Shown here one piece after another: positions 1 to 10,424 of a stretch of 27,834 bases of DNA. The translations under genes and the position numbers were made by a program. The stretch covers positions 1,390,649 through 1,418,482 of the forward strand of contig BFEA01000211.1 of NCBI GenBank assembly GCA_003427395.1, read 5' to 3'. This DNA comes from Chara braunii. Its lineage: Eukaryota > Streptophyta > Charophyceae > Charales > Characeae. Under the pieces are notes generated by a model, which was given only the letters and a program-made list of their open reading frames with translations, searched no databases and had not been told where the DNA came from. Numbering within the stretch: the first letter of the stretch is position 1; the number at the start of each line of letters is the position of its first letter.

Positions 1-70
<70 letters not shown>
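1..70. repeat. (CT)n microsatellite at the contig edge
   Basis: About 35 uninterrupted CT dinucleotides form the first 70 bases, and the tract probably continues beyond the window. Long CT/GA runs are common in eukaryotic nuclear DNA. Its position at the very end suggests the assembly stopped in simple sequence. A short echo of TC repeats occurs at about 185-198. Confidence 0.97.
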
Positions 71-71
<1 letters not shown>

Positions 72-326
72 ATAAACCAATACACAGACGACAAGGGAAC
101 ACATACATTGTACAAGTGCATCGTCGGTGACAGAAACTGAAAGCCGAATTCAGCAATAGGAGCCAACAATAACAAATTTCCAATTCTCTCTCTCTCTCGC
201 CGTCTCGCTGTCACGATGGACATGCAAATCCCGGAAGACAGAAAGTTTGAACTCTCGATGTATCCACTTTGCAAACTGAAGAAATGAATCAAACGGTCGT
301 CCACGAACCTCTACCTGCCACGTTCA
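71..326. other. Non-coding stretch, no gene recognised
   Basis: AT-leaning sequence between the CT run and the end of the minus-strand Myb/SANT-like reading frame. It contains a short TC run at about 185-198 and no convincing ORF. It may be 3' flank of the minus-strand gene. I see no clear polyadenylation signal. Confidence 0.5.
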
Positions 327-1983
327 TCATCGCAGTGTGGTCGGATCATCCAACCACCTCCCGATTACGAGCACACTACAACTACGGCCGAAGCGATAAA
401 AAAATAAGTAAAAATATAAGGGCACTCCGCGCTCCACAGTGTACAATGGAATAAATCCACGGAGAAGACGGACAGACCGACAAAAGTACGCGCACGACAG
501 GCAATCTGCCACTCCTCTACAGACACAAACCGAAAACAAGCCTATGGCATGAAATGAACTAGGAGTGTGAATGAACTCCATCCGACTTAAGTAGACGACA
601 CGTGCAAGGCAACAGAGTGACATCCATAGCCGAAAAATGCCCTGTGGCAGACGTTCCCGTATAGCCTTCGTTATTTCCAGCAGCGCATGACACATAAGCT
701 TGCTAACTTCATTAGACGCAGCGCAGTGTTGCTTCTGGACCTCCACATCCACTTCGATAGCCTCACACTGCCGAATTTGAATGGAGCATTGCCTCTTGCT
801 CGCGCTCTCCATCGCCTCGCATTGCCTCCTGCTCGCGCTCTCCATCGTCGACGCCATCAACGCCCCATGCTTCTCCATCCACTCGCTTAAGGCCTCGAAT
901 GTCTGCTGCCGCACGTTTTTCCTCTTCCCGAAATCGGTCGGGCTTCCAGTCGTCTGTGAGCCCCCACGCGCTGAGTTGTCATATTCGTCGTCGCCATCTC
1001 CAGTGGCATCCCCGTCCCCCACAGATTCCGGAGTCGCCGAGTGTGCAGATGCGAGTTGCACACCTTCTGGGCCACCGGTGTCTGCAACATTGCTCGGGCT
1101 GATAATGTGGCTCCTCTGCTTCGCCCCTTTGATCTCCTCGTAGACGACCCGATCCATATTCAAGTTGAATCCTTTCTCTGCCCCTCTGCTGACTCGTCAA
1201 CTGGAAGAAGTCCTCCTTCCCCAACATGCCCATGAAAGTGTGGATCTTTTTGAACTGTTGCATGAGATTATCCCATTTCTTCCCGCATTTGTCTGCCGGC
1301 CTGTCAACACCGACCTTCAGCAACCTCTCCCGGACGTCCAACCATTTCCACTCCCTCGATAGCATCCGTGCGAATGAGTGCCCCACCGCTTGCAGCTGGG
1401 CGTCCTGATCCCGCTTCGCCCTTATGAGGGCCACCATGTGTTCCACAGACCAGAAATTTCAGCCACCCTCCCCATCCACCTCACCTTCCGCATCAGCAGA
1501 GGTCGCCGACGACCTCTTCCGCCTCCGCCCAGCATTCGTCGAAGCCCTGCCTTTGCCGCCCCTGCCACCCATGTTCGGCGCATGCAACGGGAGCACGTCA
1601 CTGTTGTCGTCCTCCTCAACGTCGCACTGAACTTCGTCACCGTCTGTCCAAACGTCACCCCCCCGCCAACTGCGTCTGCTTGTCCGGCCCGCTCGCCCAC
1701 GCGTAATCGCTGCACACCTTGCGTTATGGACTCTTCTTGCTGCCGCCGCAACTCCTGCCTCGACTCCTTCCATACCCGTCTGCCATCTCCATGCGCGCCC
1801 TCGAAAGGGAAGTCTTCCTCAGTCACACCCCATTCAACAGGACGAGGAACGGTGTCGCGGCCCCTGGAGAACGCAGGAGGGGGGTTCATCCACTCAGGGC
1901 GACCACTGGTGGTGCTTGGAGTTGACGGGCCACAAGTCGCCTGCACTCGAGGCCGCTCCCTCGTCTTCTCGGACGTCTCCTAA
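327..1983 (-). pseudogene. Broken Myb/SANT-like (trihelix-type) DNA-binding protein
   Basis: Three minus-strand frames join into one protein. The upstream part (about 1979-1665) is hydrophilic. A basic stretch GGRGGKGR..GRRRKR (near 1570-1520) is followed by a helical domain (about 1458-1198) with W residues in FWSVEHMVALIR, SREWKW and CGKKWDNLMQQFKKI and an ending GKEDFFQL. That spacing matches the Myb/SANT-like trihelix fold, which binds DNA. After it come an acidic Gly/Asp-rich linker and a charged helical tail (1163-640) with a near-duplicate AMESASRRQC/AMESASKRQC. Lesions: TAG at 1980-1982, an apparent indel in the seven-base G run (C run on +) at 1658-1664, TGA at 1459-1461 just before the domain, and an indel in the four-base run at 1181-1184. 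The last ~100 codons (to 327) are Cys/aromatic-rich and may be read-through. Such domains occur in trihelix factors and as accessory proteins of PIF/Harbinger transposons; I cannot tell which. The pseudogene call is likely, but the two homopolymer shifts could be sequencing errors. Confidence 0.65.
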
Positions 1984-2249
1984 GGCGCAGAACCACCCCT
2001 CGTGCCCCTGCCGACCAATGTCACCTGCCCCGCGTCGTCGTTGGGATGAGGGTTCACGAGCACAGAGCGCGTGTAGCGGACCTCGGGTTGGCCTGTGAGA
2101 CCAGCCGCTTGGCCTGTTCTCACAGGCCTGTGTTATATTCGGGGTAGGCCAGTCCAGGCCGGTACCTCTGTCGGTACCAGCCATTCTAGTCCAGTCCCGT
2201 CAGTCCGCTAGGGTATACCCCAACCATTGTCTGTTTTCAGGCTCATTCC
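1984..2249 (-). other. Degraded linker between the two minus-strand coding segments
   Basis: The frame of the Myb/SANT-like protein can be followed upstream of its TAG for about 25-40 codons (PNDDAGQVTLVGRGTRGG, about 2040-1985). It then dissolves into sequence with stops in several frames. A different minus frame is open from 2184 to 1894. The stretch could be an intron plus exon ends or simply decayed coding sequence. No splice sites could be assigned with confidence. Confidence 0.35.
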
Positions 2250-2888
2250 TCACTTGCACATTTTGGAGTACGTGCGTTGGAGTNTTGCGTGGGGAGCTGC
2301 GTTGTGCCATCTTGCTCCCCCTTCTTCCTCCATCTCCATCTCTGTCACTAGCGGAGCACCACACCTGGTGGGTCCGCTACAGCGCGTGGCAGAAGATGGG
2401 CTCCCGCTCCGCAGGCCAAATGTGAGATCCACAAGGGGGAGGCGTTCCTCGTCCTGGGCACCTTCGTGGAGGAGGGAAGTGAACGACTGCCTGTACTTTG
2501 CTCCACGCCGATCATACAACTGGCTACCCGTCCATTCCTGGGTCGACCCGCTACCCAGCGAAACTGTGTTGGACACGTCCACGTCCGCCTCCCCCTCGTC
2601 CGAATCGGGCAGAGGCTGCATGTGAGGCGAGAGTCCTTCGTACGGCGACGGACCGGCCGCCCTTCTGTCTACACCGGTGCAGATCGCAGGCCGGTGGCTG
2701 GGATAAGTGTCCAACAACGTGGCAAGATTCGGCCGTCGCCCGCCCATGGCCACGCTCTTCCTCACCCCTCGTTTCTTGCGAGTACGTGAAGGCAACCTCC
2801 CCAATATGCACACCTGAACAAAGACGACAACGAGAAGCAGAATCACGACGAGGAGGACCAGCGGCAACTTGCGGAGCACGTCGGCCAT
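2250..2888 (-). CDS. Hypothetical protein with N-terminal membrane anchor
   Basis: Open minus-strand frame of about 212 codons. I chose the ATG at 2886-2888; the frame is open a little further up but only with a non-ATG start. Residues about 8-29 form one strongly hydrophobic Leu/Val segment (LPLVLLVVILLLVVVFVQV) followed by Arg/Lys, so a single-pass anchor or uncleaved signal is plausible. The rest is hydrophilic with acidic patches (PDSDEGEADVDV; EMEMEEEGG) and no recognised domain. An N at 2284 gives one unknown residue near the C-terminus. It lies upstream of, and on the same strand as, the broken Myb/SANT-like protein, so the two may be pieces of one larger degraded gene or repeat-borne protein. 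Whether it is expressed is unknown. Confidence 0.4.
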   Translation of the reverse strand: MADVLRKLPLVLLVVILLLVVVFVQVCILGRLPSRTRKKRGVRKSVAMGGRRPNLATLLDTYPSHRPAICTGVDRRAAGPSPYEGLSPHMQPLPDSDEGEADVDVSNTVSLGSGSTQEWTGSQLYDRRGAKYRQSFTSLLHEGAQDEERLPLVDLTFGLRSGSPSSATRCSGPTRCGAPLVTEMEMEEEGGARWHNAAPHAXLQRTYSKMCK

Positions 2889-2915
2889 GTAACACAACCA
2901 TTCTCGCAAGGGCAA

Positions 2916-3560
2916 CTAACGACGACAATGCACGACAACGTAACGTCTACCCAGACGACTGCAAACAGCAGGCGTGCCTGGGCATGACTGGCGACGCCCT
3001 CTGCCGCTTTACATTGTGGACCACTGGGCGTGGTGACGGACGTACGCCGCTGTCATTTTCGAAACGGCTGGCCGTTGGAGGCCTTCCCGTTTCCCGCCGG
3101 TGTTGGTGAGGGGTTGGGATAAACCAGAAACGGCCAGGGACCCCGTCCGCCACCCAACCTTACCGTTGCGGTCGTTCCCGACGGAGTTGAATGTTGTCGG
3201 CCGCTAATGTCCGCCCGCACCTCGGCTAGACCAGCAATGTACCAGACTACAAAATTCTGACGTCGTCGAAGAGCGCGGCCGCCGTCCCGATTTTCGCGGA
3301 AACTCCCACTCCGAGGGACCTCGCGAGGTACCTTGGGGAACACAGCCAAATGCCTGTAGCCCGAGGACGCCCCGACGACGCCCCGAGGAAATGTTTTCAC
3401 ATCGATTTCGAGGGAGCACTCTCCGAGGACAGATGGAACGATCGATTCCTCGGGATTTTTGAGCGCCCAATTCTAAATTCTGGGACTAGCTCGGCCCAGA
3501 CGGCCCACTGCGCCCCTATTCCATCGAGTGCCCAAGTTGGGTGAGCTATAAGATAGCTAA
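2916..3560. other. Non-coding GC-rich upstream region
   Basis: No frame on either strand shows a recognisable domain; the short open frames here look like chance in GC-rich DNA. The region holds a perfect 12-bp palindrome ACCTCGCGAGGT at 3318-3329 and a short direct repeat of GACGCCCCGA at about 3366-3388. It lies 5' of the minus-strand ORF starting at 2888 and 3' of the LINE, so it may include promoter sequence of the former and the junction of the latter. Confidence 0.4.
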
Positions 3561-3709
3561 TCTATATTTCCGTCGCCTGTTTGTACCTAGATGAGTGTCT
3601 CCCCCCTCTCAGGTTTCTATCCTACTGAGAGCGGCTCATTTAGTACCCACTTCTACAGCACTACTAGTCCCTTTCTTGGATGCACAGTTGCCAGTTGGTG
3701 ACTCTTTGC

Positions 3710-6700
3710 CTACGTGCTGTTGAACCATTGCATTTGACTTCTGCTTCCCTTCCCGGACTTTGCCCTTCTCCTCCAATCAACCCTGATGGCGTGCTTCAGT
3801 CCCTGCTTGATATGTCATTTTGTTTCGATATATGAGAATGGACGCCTCTGGAACCTGGATTTTTTCCTGTCGTTCCAAACTGTGTCACAGATCAGGCCTC
3901 GTACCACATGGGCGATGTAGCCCCACCCTCTGTGACCTTTGACATTGGATTGTAGGAAACCCAGGAGCACCCATTTCTCGTTCCATTCCACCCCTTGTCC
4001 TCCCAGATCTTTCCAATGACGCGTCTACCAGTTCCACACTCTCTTGGAAGCCGTGCATTCCCACCACAGATGACGGGTGGACTCAAATGGCCACCTGCAT
4101 CTAGTGCATGCCAGGCTTACTGTTAAGCCTCTGCTGGTGAGCCAGACCGCTGAAGGGGAGACCATCAGCGAGAGCAACTTTAGAATGCTGACCTGCTTAC
4201 TGTTTGGAAGGGTGGCTAAAATATCTCAGAGCCTTTCGAAGTCAGATCCTGCTTCCGAGAGGTCTTCCTCCCAGACTGCTTGCCATCGAGGAATAGCTAC
4301 CTGGGCTGGCGTTTTCAACTTGCGTGTGATTTGCAGGTAGCCTGCAGACACCGAGTAGTTTTGTAGGCTTAGGGCTGCTCCTTAAATTGAGTTGGCGGAC
4401 CATCTCCACGCCATTGGGTCAATGCACAGTTGGTTGAGGGGTACTCTTCCAACCCAACTGAGGATGTGTGTTGATGGTCTCTCGCCCTTTACCGTTACTA
4501 CTCGAGCCTGGGCTGGGTTATTCCATAACAGGATTGTATCTTCTTCCACCTTCGACAGGATGTTCGCCGTGCCTTCGCAATGCCAACGCTCTATCCGCCT
4601 GAATCCACTGGGAAGTACGGTCAACACCTTTCATAGCATGTTGGCTTCTCCTTCCTGACTAGGGACATACCACGTGGCTGGCACTGCCTGCTGGGTCTAC
4701 ACCTTTTGGGCCCAGTATCTCCATCTACTCTTGTGGGATTGCGTTTATGATCTCCCGCCAGTGTTCCTCCGTCCTCTGTAGGCCTCCGAGTGTTATCCTT
4801 ACCTCGGCCAGGGGTTTCCACCCACCCAAGGTGATGGACCACAAGTCTGAGAAGCGCACTACGCCTTTCTTGATCCATGCTTGGCCGAAGGTGCCTGTGG
4901 AACCGTCTGCTGCAAAGAGTTGTCCTGCTTGGTTGACAACTACCGGATTTTCAAACAGCAGCTACTTCAGAACTTCGTCCCTGGTGACTGGAGGGGACTG
5001 CAGATCTGGGGGAGTGAGGTGCCATGCTCTTCGGATGGGCTCCCAGAATCCTGATTTAAGTCTTCTTTTGCAGAAAGAAGGCATAAAGAAGCAGTCCCAC
5101 ACGTCATGGGGTCTGCTAAGGTCCCACTCCCGCATCAGTATCCGTTCTGCGAGATCGAATCAGTGGTCTCTAACCTTGGCATTGGCCACCTTGGCTACCT
5201 CGTCACGTAGTTGGGCTTGGTTCCTGAGGCCAAGGTCCAGCAATCCCAGTCCTCCTTGGATGCATGGAAAGGACAGTGTGTCGTAGGCTACCTTGGACAG
5301 AAATCCCTCTGTGGATTGGGCTCTTAGTTTCCAGATGAAGCGTGCCACTAGCTTCTTGATCGCCCTTATCACGCCCTCAACCATTTCTTTCACCGTTGTG
5401 ACAAACCACAGGAATGAGAGCAGTGCCACATTGGCAACTAGAGTTCTCCCCATCAGCGATAGGTGTCATGTGTGGCCCCACAGTTTGAGTCTGGCTGAGA
5501 TGCGTTGTTGCCGCAGCAGTCCTTGGGACGACGCCTCAATCTGCAGACTCACCAACACCCCTAAGAACCTTTTCTCCTCCCTTGTTTCCACTCTCCTGAT
5601 TCCCCATTCCACTTGCAGGTTGAATTGTGCGGGCAGCAAGTACGTGGATTTGTTCCAGTTTACCGTTGCTTCCGACAAAGCATAGTACTCCCTCATGACC
5701 GACTGGAGTGCTGCCAGAGACGTCTTGGTGTTCTCGCATACTGCGAACAGATTGTCTGCCAGGGCCTTCACCTTGCACTCCTCGCCTGTGTGGAGCTGCA
5801 GGCCTCTTATGTCCGGGTGCCTTTATATTCTGTTCAACAAGACTTCCAACTACAGAACGAAGATGAGCGGGGCAAGAGGACAGCCTTGGCGCAGTGACCT
5901 CGTGAGTGGGAATGGCTCCGAAAGGTGACCGTTTACCATCACTTCTGATGTCGATAAGGTCTATAGTGCAACGAACCAGGCACAAAAGCCTTCACCAAAC
6001 CCCATTCGTCTCAAGGTCGTGGAGGTAAAGGTCCACCCGACCTTATCGTAGGCCTTCTCCAAATCGAGCAGAAGGACTGCCATATCCAGGGTTTCCTCAA
6101 GGTCTCAATAGTTGTTACAATGTTGTTGAATATGGGTCGGCCCTGCACAGAGGTGCCTTGGTTTCTTATTACTAGCTCCGGAAGGTATTTCGAGAATCTG
6201 CGTGCTACCGTCTTTGCAAGGATCTTGTAAGACACGTTCAGGAGGGATATTGGACGCCAGTTTCGAATATCCGCTTTGTCTTCTTTCTTGAACGGGACAG
6301 TTATTACGTCGTGTGTCATCCCTCTCCCCGGTCTGCCTCCCACTAGGATCTCATTGTAGAGCTCGACCAAGAGAGGGTCGTAGACATCCCAGTTGGTCCT
6401 ATAAAATTCTACTCTTAATCCATCTACCCCTGGAGATTTTCCCACTGCCATTGACTTGATGGTCTGCGTCACTTCCGTGAGAGAAAGGGGATGGTCCAGA
6501 TCTAACCTGGCTGTAGTCTGCAGTTTTACAGTGGTATCTTCGAAATAATCTTCCCACATGTCTGAGACGTTGGTCAAGTCCGTGTTCACGTCCTCCTGAG
6601 GGCGCCTGGTGGAGAGGATGTCTGAGTAGTACAGGCTGGCATATTGGAGCATGTCGGTGGTTGTGCAGGCTGTCAGAACAGCAGCGTCAAATGGGTGTCT

Positions 6701-7881
6701 TAGTTCCACCATTTGTTGCTGGGTACGGCGCAGCTGCAACTTCTGGAAGGACTCCTTTGTCATCTTATCATTGGTCTCTATTCCTTTTACCTTCGGTATG
6801 TCTGTCCGCCTCTTCTGTTTCTCCTCCTGTAGGATATTCCATTCACTCAAGCGCCTCTCCCTTTCTGCCGCCCACACCATGGCTGAGATAGGGTGCCCTT
6901 CCATCTTCTCTTCTGCCACCTCTACCCTTCGCTTACAATCTTCTTCTTTCTTATTTCTTTCTCTCGCACAGATTTTTGAGATTATGTCCCAGATGCCCGA
7001 GGTGATTGCAATGTCGCCATCTAGCCAGTCTGCAGTAGATTCAAAGTGTTGCATTGTGGCCCTTGTCTGTTCCCATTTGGTCATGTGCTCCGCCACCCAC
7101 TCTCTCACTTCGGGTTCTTCTAGTACTTGGTCGTTTAGTCGGAAGAAGTGCAGCCTCATATCCATGGTCACCGGCTTGTGGTCTGACATTGGATGGCATA
7201 CGTTGTGCACCTTCGTTACTTTGTCTTGGATCTGCTCCCCCAACAGGAAGTAGTATGGGCGTCTCTTCGTTACCACTTGCATTTCCCTGTGAAGGTGCGA
7301 GTACCAAGCATAGCCTGGTTCCCCTGGGTTCAAGGCTGGGAACGGGTCCACCAGGGTTAACTCGGCACACAGTCCCAGCAGCGCCTGCACATCATTCCTG
7401 TCGGCTTTCGCAGAACCGTAGTGCAGAGCCTCGTCCAAGGATAAGTTCCAGTCTCCCGCCAACACCAATTTCTCTGTCTTCGGTATGTGTAGATGAGCCT
7501 CGTGAAAAACTTTGCTCTTTCCCTCACATTTGTTGGGGCGTATACCGTCATAAACACTCATTCCTCGCCGCCGATCTCTACCTTCAACCATGCCCATCAC
7601 CCCCACATATGCGCTTCTGAGTCTAACACACTGGCCTGCAGGTCCTAGTAGAGGAGGATACCCAACCCCCCTCTGGTTCCCTGCGCAGGGGACCATACTT
7701 GAGGACCGTCCCACCAGGACTAGATTGCTCCCAACTTCTCTTCGTTCAGCTTTGTCTCCTGCAACATTGCACAGTTCACCCTCCATTCATGTAGCCAGTT
7801 CTTCATTAACCTCTTTTTTTACCTCCCGTTCGTATAGCCCAGGCCGCGGACGTTCCAAGTAGCCGCTTTGATCTTATCCAT
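3710..7881 (-). pseudogene. LINE ORF2: endonuclease, reverse transcriptase, zinc-binding domain (inactivated)
   Basis: The start is the ATG at 7879-7881 (MDKIKAATWNVRGLG, the usual beginning of LINE AP-endonucleases). The end is taken as TAG at 3710-3712, giving about 1,390 codons, normal for ORF2. Endonuclease: TWNVRGL; LQETKL in a shifted frame (about 7770); VYAPT (about 7545); AGDWN (about 7460-7445); SDHKP (7186-7172). Reverse transcriptase: KSPGVDG (about 6439), WRPISLLN (about 6259), VQGRPIFNN (near 6140), motif A LLLDLEKAYDKVGW after a frameshift at about 6100, RQGCPLAPLIF (about 5895-5860), and motif C read as KALADNLFAV (about 5765-5736). The last has Asn (AAT, 5751-5753) where the second catalytic Asp belongs. 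Zinc-binding domain: CTRC..H....C at about 4110-4045. In-frame stops include 5850-5852, 5823-5825, 5466-5468 and 5160-5162. It encodes no active enzyme as it stands. Confidence 0.85.
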
Positions 7882-8605
7882 TGAGGTTGTATGTGCCCGC
7901 CTTGACTTGGATGCGGGAAGATGTCTCAGCTCCAACTTCTCCCGATCTGTATCTGTCTGCTGTGTCCCTAGACCTGTGCGTGTGTGAGCTGCCTCTCGAT
8001 GAGCTGGTACTGCCGATCTCATATCGTAGTATGTGTCTAATGGGACCCTTAAAGCCATTATCCAAATTTTGGTTTCAGAGCCTCTGATGCGAACATTCTA
8101 TAGTTCTTGTTCTAATAGCCTCGGTTTGAAGTGCACTTGATACTCCTTCAGTCCCACCTTGATTTTCAGCTCGCCCTGTTGCAGTAGCCAGTCCGCAATC
8201 TTCTTTGCTTTGGCGACGTAGGAGGCGACGTTGGGGCCCCCAAATTTGACTCTTCCCCGCCTGGCTTCTAGGTGGAACAGGCGTCTAGCTGTCCACCCGT
8301 CCTCATAGGCACGAATTAGGTCCTCCTTAACCGATCTTGCTAAATTGCGTGCTTCCCCTTGGAAGACCACTAAGACCGATCTCTCTTTTAACCACTAATT
8401 CTTCACCTCGTTCACCAACCCATTCACCACGAATCGTTTACCCTACTTGTCTTCCACCACTTCCCCCAGACTGGTGTCATCTGGGCAGTGGGCAGATCCC
8501 TTCATCGTAACATCGGCCCACCGACGCTCGCACTCTGGAAAGGTTTTCCTCCGCTGTGAGAGGGTTGGGGTGGTGGGATCTCCCCTCCCCCGATACGTTT
8601 GCCAT
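7882..8605 (-). pseudogene. LINE ORF1-like protein, broken
   Basis: A likely ATG at 8603-8605 opens a short frame that shifts after about 40 codons. The best preserved part is the open stretch 8370-8101 (about 90 codons), containing LARSVKEDLIRAYEDGW, VKFGGPNVASYVAKAKKIAD and LKEYQVHFKPRLLEQEL. A TAG at 8098-8100 interrupts it. The same frame resumes as IWIMALRVPLDTYYDM (about 8060-8010) and runs on to the ORF2 start. Plant LINE ORF1 proteins bind the element RNA and often carry an RRM-like or DUF4283 domain. The basic and aromatic pattern here is compatible, but I do not recognise a clear domain or a zinc knuckle. The assignment rests mainly on its position directly upstream of the endonuclease. 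Confidence 0.55.
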
Positions 8606-8660
8606 GGCTTACCAGACTCCCCAGTCCTACACCGACTCCAGTCTGCGAATCGGTAGTCAC

Positions 8661-8975
8661 GCTCATTTTATTACGACCTTTGGTTCAGTGTGTGTTGATG
8701 GCTACTCTTCCTCGTGGAGGGGTGTGGTGAGCCTTGCGAAGTGTCTTGGCTGTCTGTATTAGGAGCGCTACATCGATTCCACTACGGGGAGAAACAATTT
8801 ACCTTTGTAAGAATTAGGTACACTACCCACTTCTGCCCGACATTCTCTTCTTCCTGTTTCGCGCCTACGTGGATCGTTCTAGTAGAAATTGGGCGATTGT
8901 TGTCTGCCTCTTTCCGCACATACCCAGGTTGAAGCCTTAATTACCTCAGAGCCCTTCTCCGACCCCACCTCTTAT
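8661..8975. other. Presumed 5' flank or leader of the LINE
   Basis: Non-coding sequence between the likely ORF1 start and the sub-repeat block. I see no domain, no tRNA-like boxes and no strong inverted repeat. If the LINE has a long 5' UTR it lies here, transcribed toward lower coordinates. Confidence 0.3.
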
Positions 8976-9827
8976 TGGTCGATCGACTCTCTGTGTGAGA
9001 TCTTCACTCGTTTAGTAACTCCATCCTCGTACCATGGTAATTTCCTTCCTTTCCCCCTCGCTTCGCCGTGGCGTCATTAATCTACTATCATCATCGGATC
9101 CTCAAGAAAAGCACCTGAATTGAGATTGCCCCTCGTGGCTGAGGTCTATGCACGTAGTATCTGAGAAGATACTACGGGACTTTGCGCTTCGTTCTCTCTC
9201 ATAACGTCTGGTGCGTATTGTGCGGTGACTGTGGTCTGAGCGATGCTCTGTTGCGCAGGTGTTTACCCCGTGAGTGAGCGTAGCACCCCTGAGCGAGATC
9301 GACCTCTACTCTCCACGTGAGATCTGTGTAATAGCGGGCGTTCGTCGATTCAATCTCTACTCTCTGTGCGCGATCTTCACTCTTTCAGTAACTCCGTCTA
9401 GCACGGTCTTACCGTTGTAGTTCCCTTCCTTCCCCCTTGCTTCGTCGTATCATCATAGCGATTGTCGGTTGTCGATTCGACATCTACTCTCCGTGCGAGA
9501 TCTACACTCTTCCATTAACTCCATCTTACCGTGGTAATTTCCTTCCTTACCCTCTTATTTAGTGCTAGCGGGTGTTTTCCCCATGAGTGAGCGTAGGGCC
9601 CCTGGACCCTGGTCCGCGAAGTGTCGGACGATTGTCAATTCAACCTCTACTCTCCGTGTGAGATTTTCACTCTTTTAGTAACTCCATCTTCTTACCGTGG
9701 TAATTCCTTCCTTTCCCCCTCGCTTCGCCGTGGCGTCATTAAGCTACTATCATCGGATCCTCAAGAAAAAGCACCTGAATTGAGATTGCCGCTCGTGGCT
9801 GAGGTCTATGCACGTAGTGTCTGAGAA
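8976..9827. repeat. Degenerate direct sub-repeats
   Basis: A core of about 60 bp (ACTCTCCGTGTGAGATCTTC, then AGTAACTCCATC, then ACCGTGGTAATTTCCTTCC) occurs about four times: near 8985-9055, 9350-9435, 9483-9550 and 9645-9720. The first and last copies are the longest. They continue for about 200 bp with near identity through CGCTTCGCCGTGGCGTCATT, CGGATCCTCAAGAAAA and CTGAGGTCTATGCACGTAGT (about 8976-9165 and 9628-9824). A second motif, CCCCRTGAGTGAGCGTAG, occurs near 9266 and 9580. The block may be a duplicated leader or promoter region of the LINE (monomer-like), or an unrelated repeat family. Confidence 0.75.
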
Positions 9828-10325
9828 CACCTTCTGTGAAGGAGTGGTAAGAGTGAGCATCGCACCATTTACTGGGCCATGATATCTCAGTACCCTACCT
9901 ACTAACAGCTGTCTTTGCTCCTGTTGAGGAGACATGAACGGATACACGGTTCGTACGATTTACCAGGGTCATGGACTGCCTGGGTAACCTGGCCTTCTCC
10001 CTCCCCAAACATGCCTCCTTACTCATGAGAGTCCTCGGTTACGACGACTCCGCTCCTCTACCTAGGCTAGGCTACGGACTACCTGAGTGTCGCGGCTGCT
10101 GCACGGCTGCTGCACGGCAAAACCTACCTCCGAAGTGAAGGCGAGCACGTGACTCCCGACCTCCGTCATGATGGCGCAGGTATCGGCCAGGTAGCGCCGT
10201 ACGCGCTAATCACTTACGACGGCGGAGGTCCCCGATCGCTACGCTGGTCGCCCGCTACCGCCGCTCCCTCCTTTCTTTCAAACAGAACAAATTATCCAAC
10301 AAGTCGCTATCATAGCAGAGGTCTG
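9828..10325. other. Non-coding, moderately GC-rich stretch
   Basis: No coding potential was recognised. The only local structure is a short tandem duplication of GGCTGCTGCAC at about 10093-10116. The region runs into the poly-A tract at 10326. Confidence 0.4.
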
Positions 10326-10369
10326 AAAAAAAAAAAAAAAAAAAAAAAAAANAAAAAAAAAAAAAAAAA
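10326..10369 (+). repeat. Poly-A tract with an N
   Basis: 44 bases, all A apart from an N at 10352. It could be the tail of a plus-strand retroposon ending here. I looked for a matching direct repeat on the far side of a candidate body and did not find one. The N suggests poor base calling or a stitched join. Confidence 0.9.
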
Positions 10370-10424
10370 GGACAATCCACTGCCTTGGACACATTCGCGA
10401 GGATTCGTGAGAGTTCGCTGGGGA

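Larger units (their letters stand above)
3540..8660 (-). mobile_element. Degraded non-LTR retrotransposon (LINE), almost full length
   Basis: On the minus strand the order is ORF1-like protein (about 8605-7882), apurinic-type endonuclease (7881-7170), reverse transcriptase (about 6500-5160) and a zf-RVT-type zinc-binding domain (about 4110-4020). This is the layout of L1-like plant LINEs. Such elements copy their RNA into DNA at a nicked target. No LTRs, integrase or RNase H were seen. Neither end is sharply defined: I see no A-tail near 3540-3700, and the 5' end is placed from the likely ORF1 start. Many frameshifts and stops show this is an old, non-autonomous copy. The sub-repeats at 8976-9827 may belong to its 5' region. 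Confidence 0.85.

Noticed and set aside
1378-3109. Plus-strand ORFs of 130-203 codons across the Myb/SANT-like region
   Set aside because: They are Pro/Ser/Arg-rich frames opposite GC-rich coding remnants; recognisable motifs are only on the minus strand.
4747-7253. Plus-strand ORFs of 130-200 codons across the LINE
   Set aside because: They are antisense shadows of the minus-strand ORF2 and contain no domain of their own.
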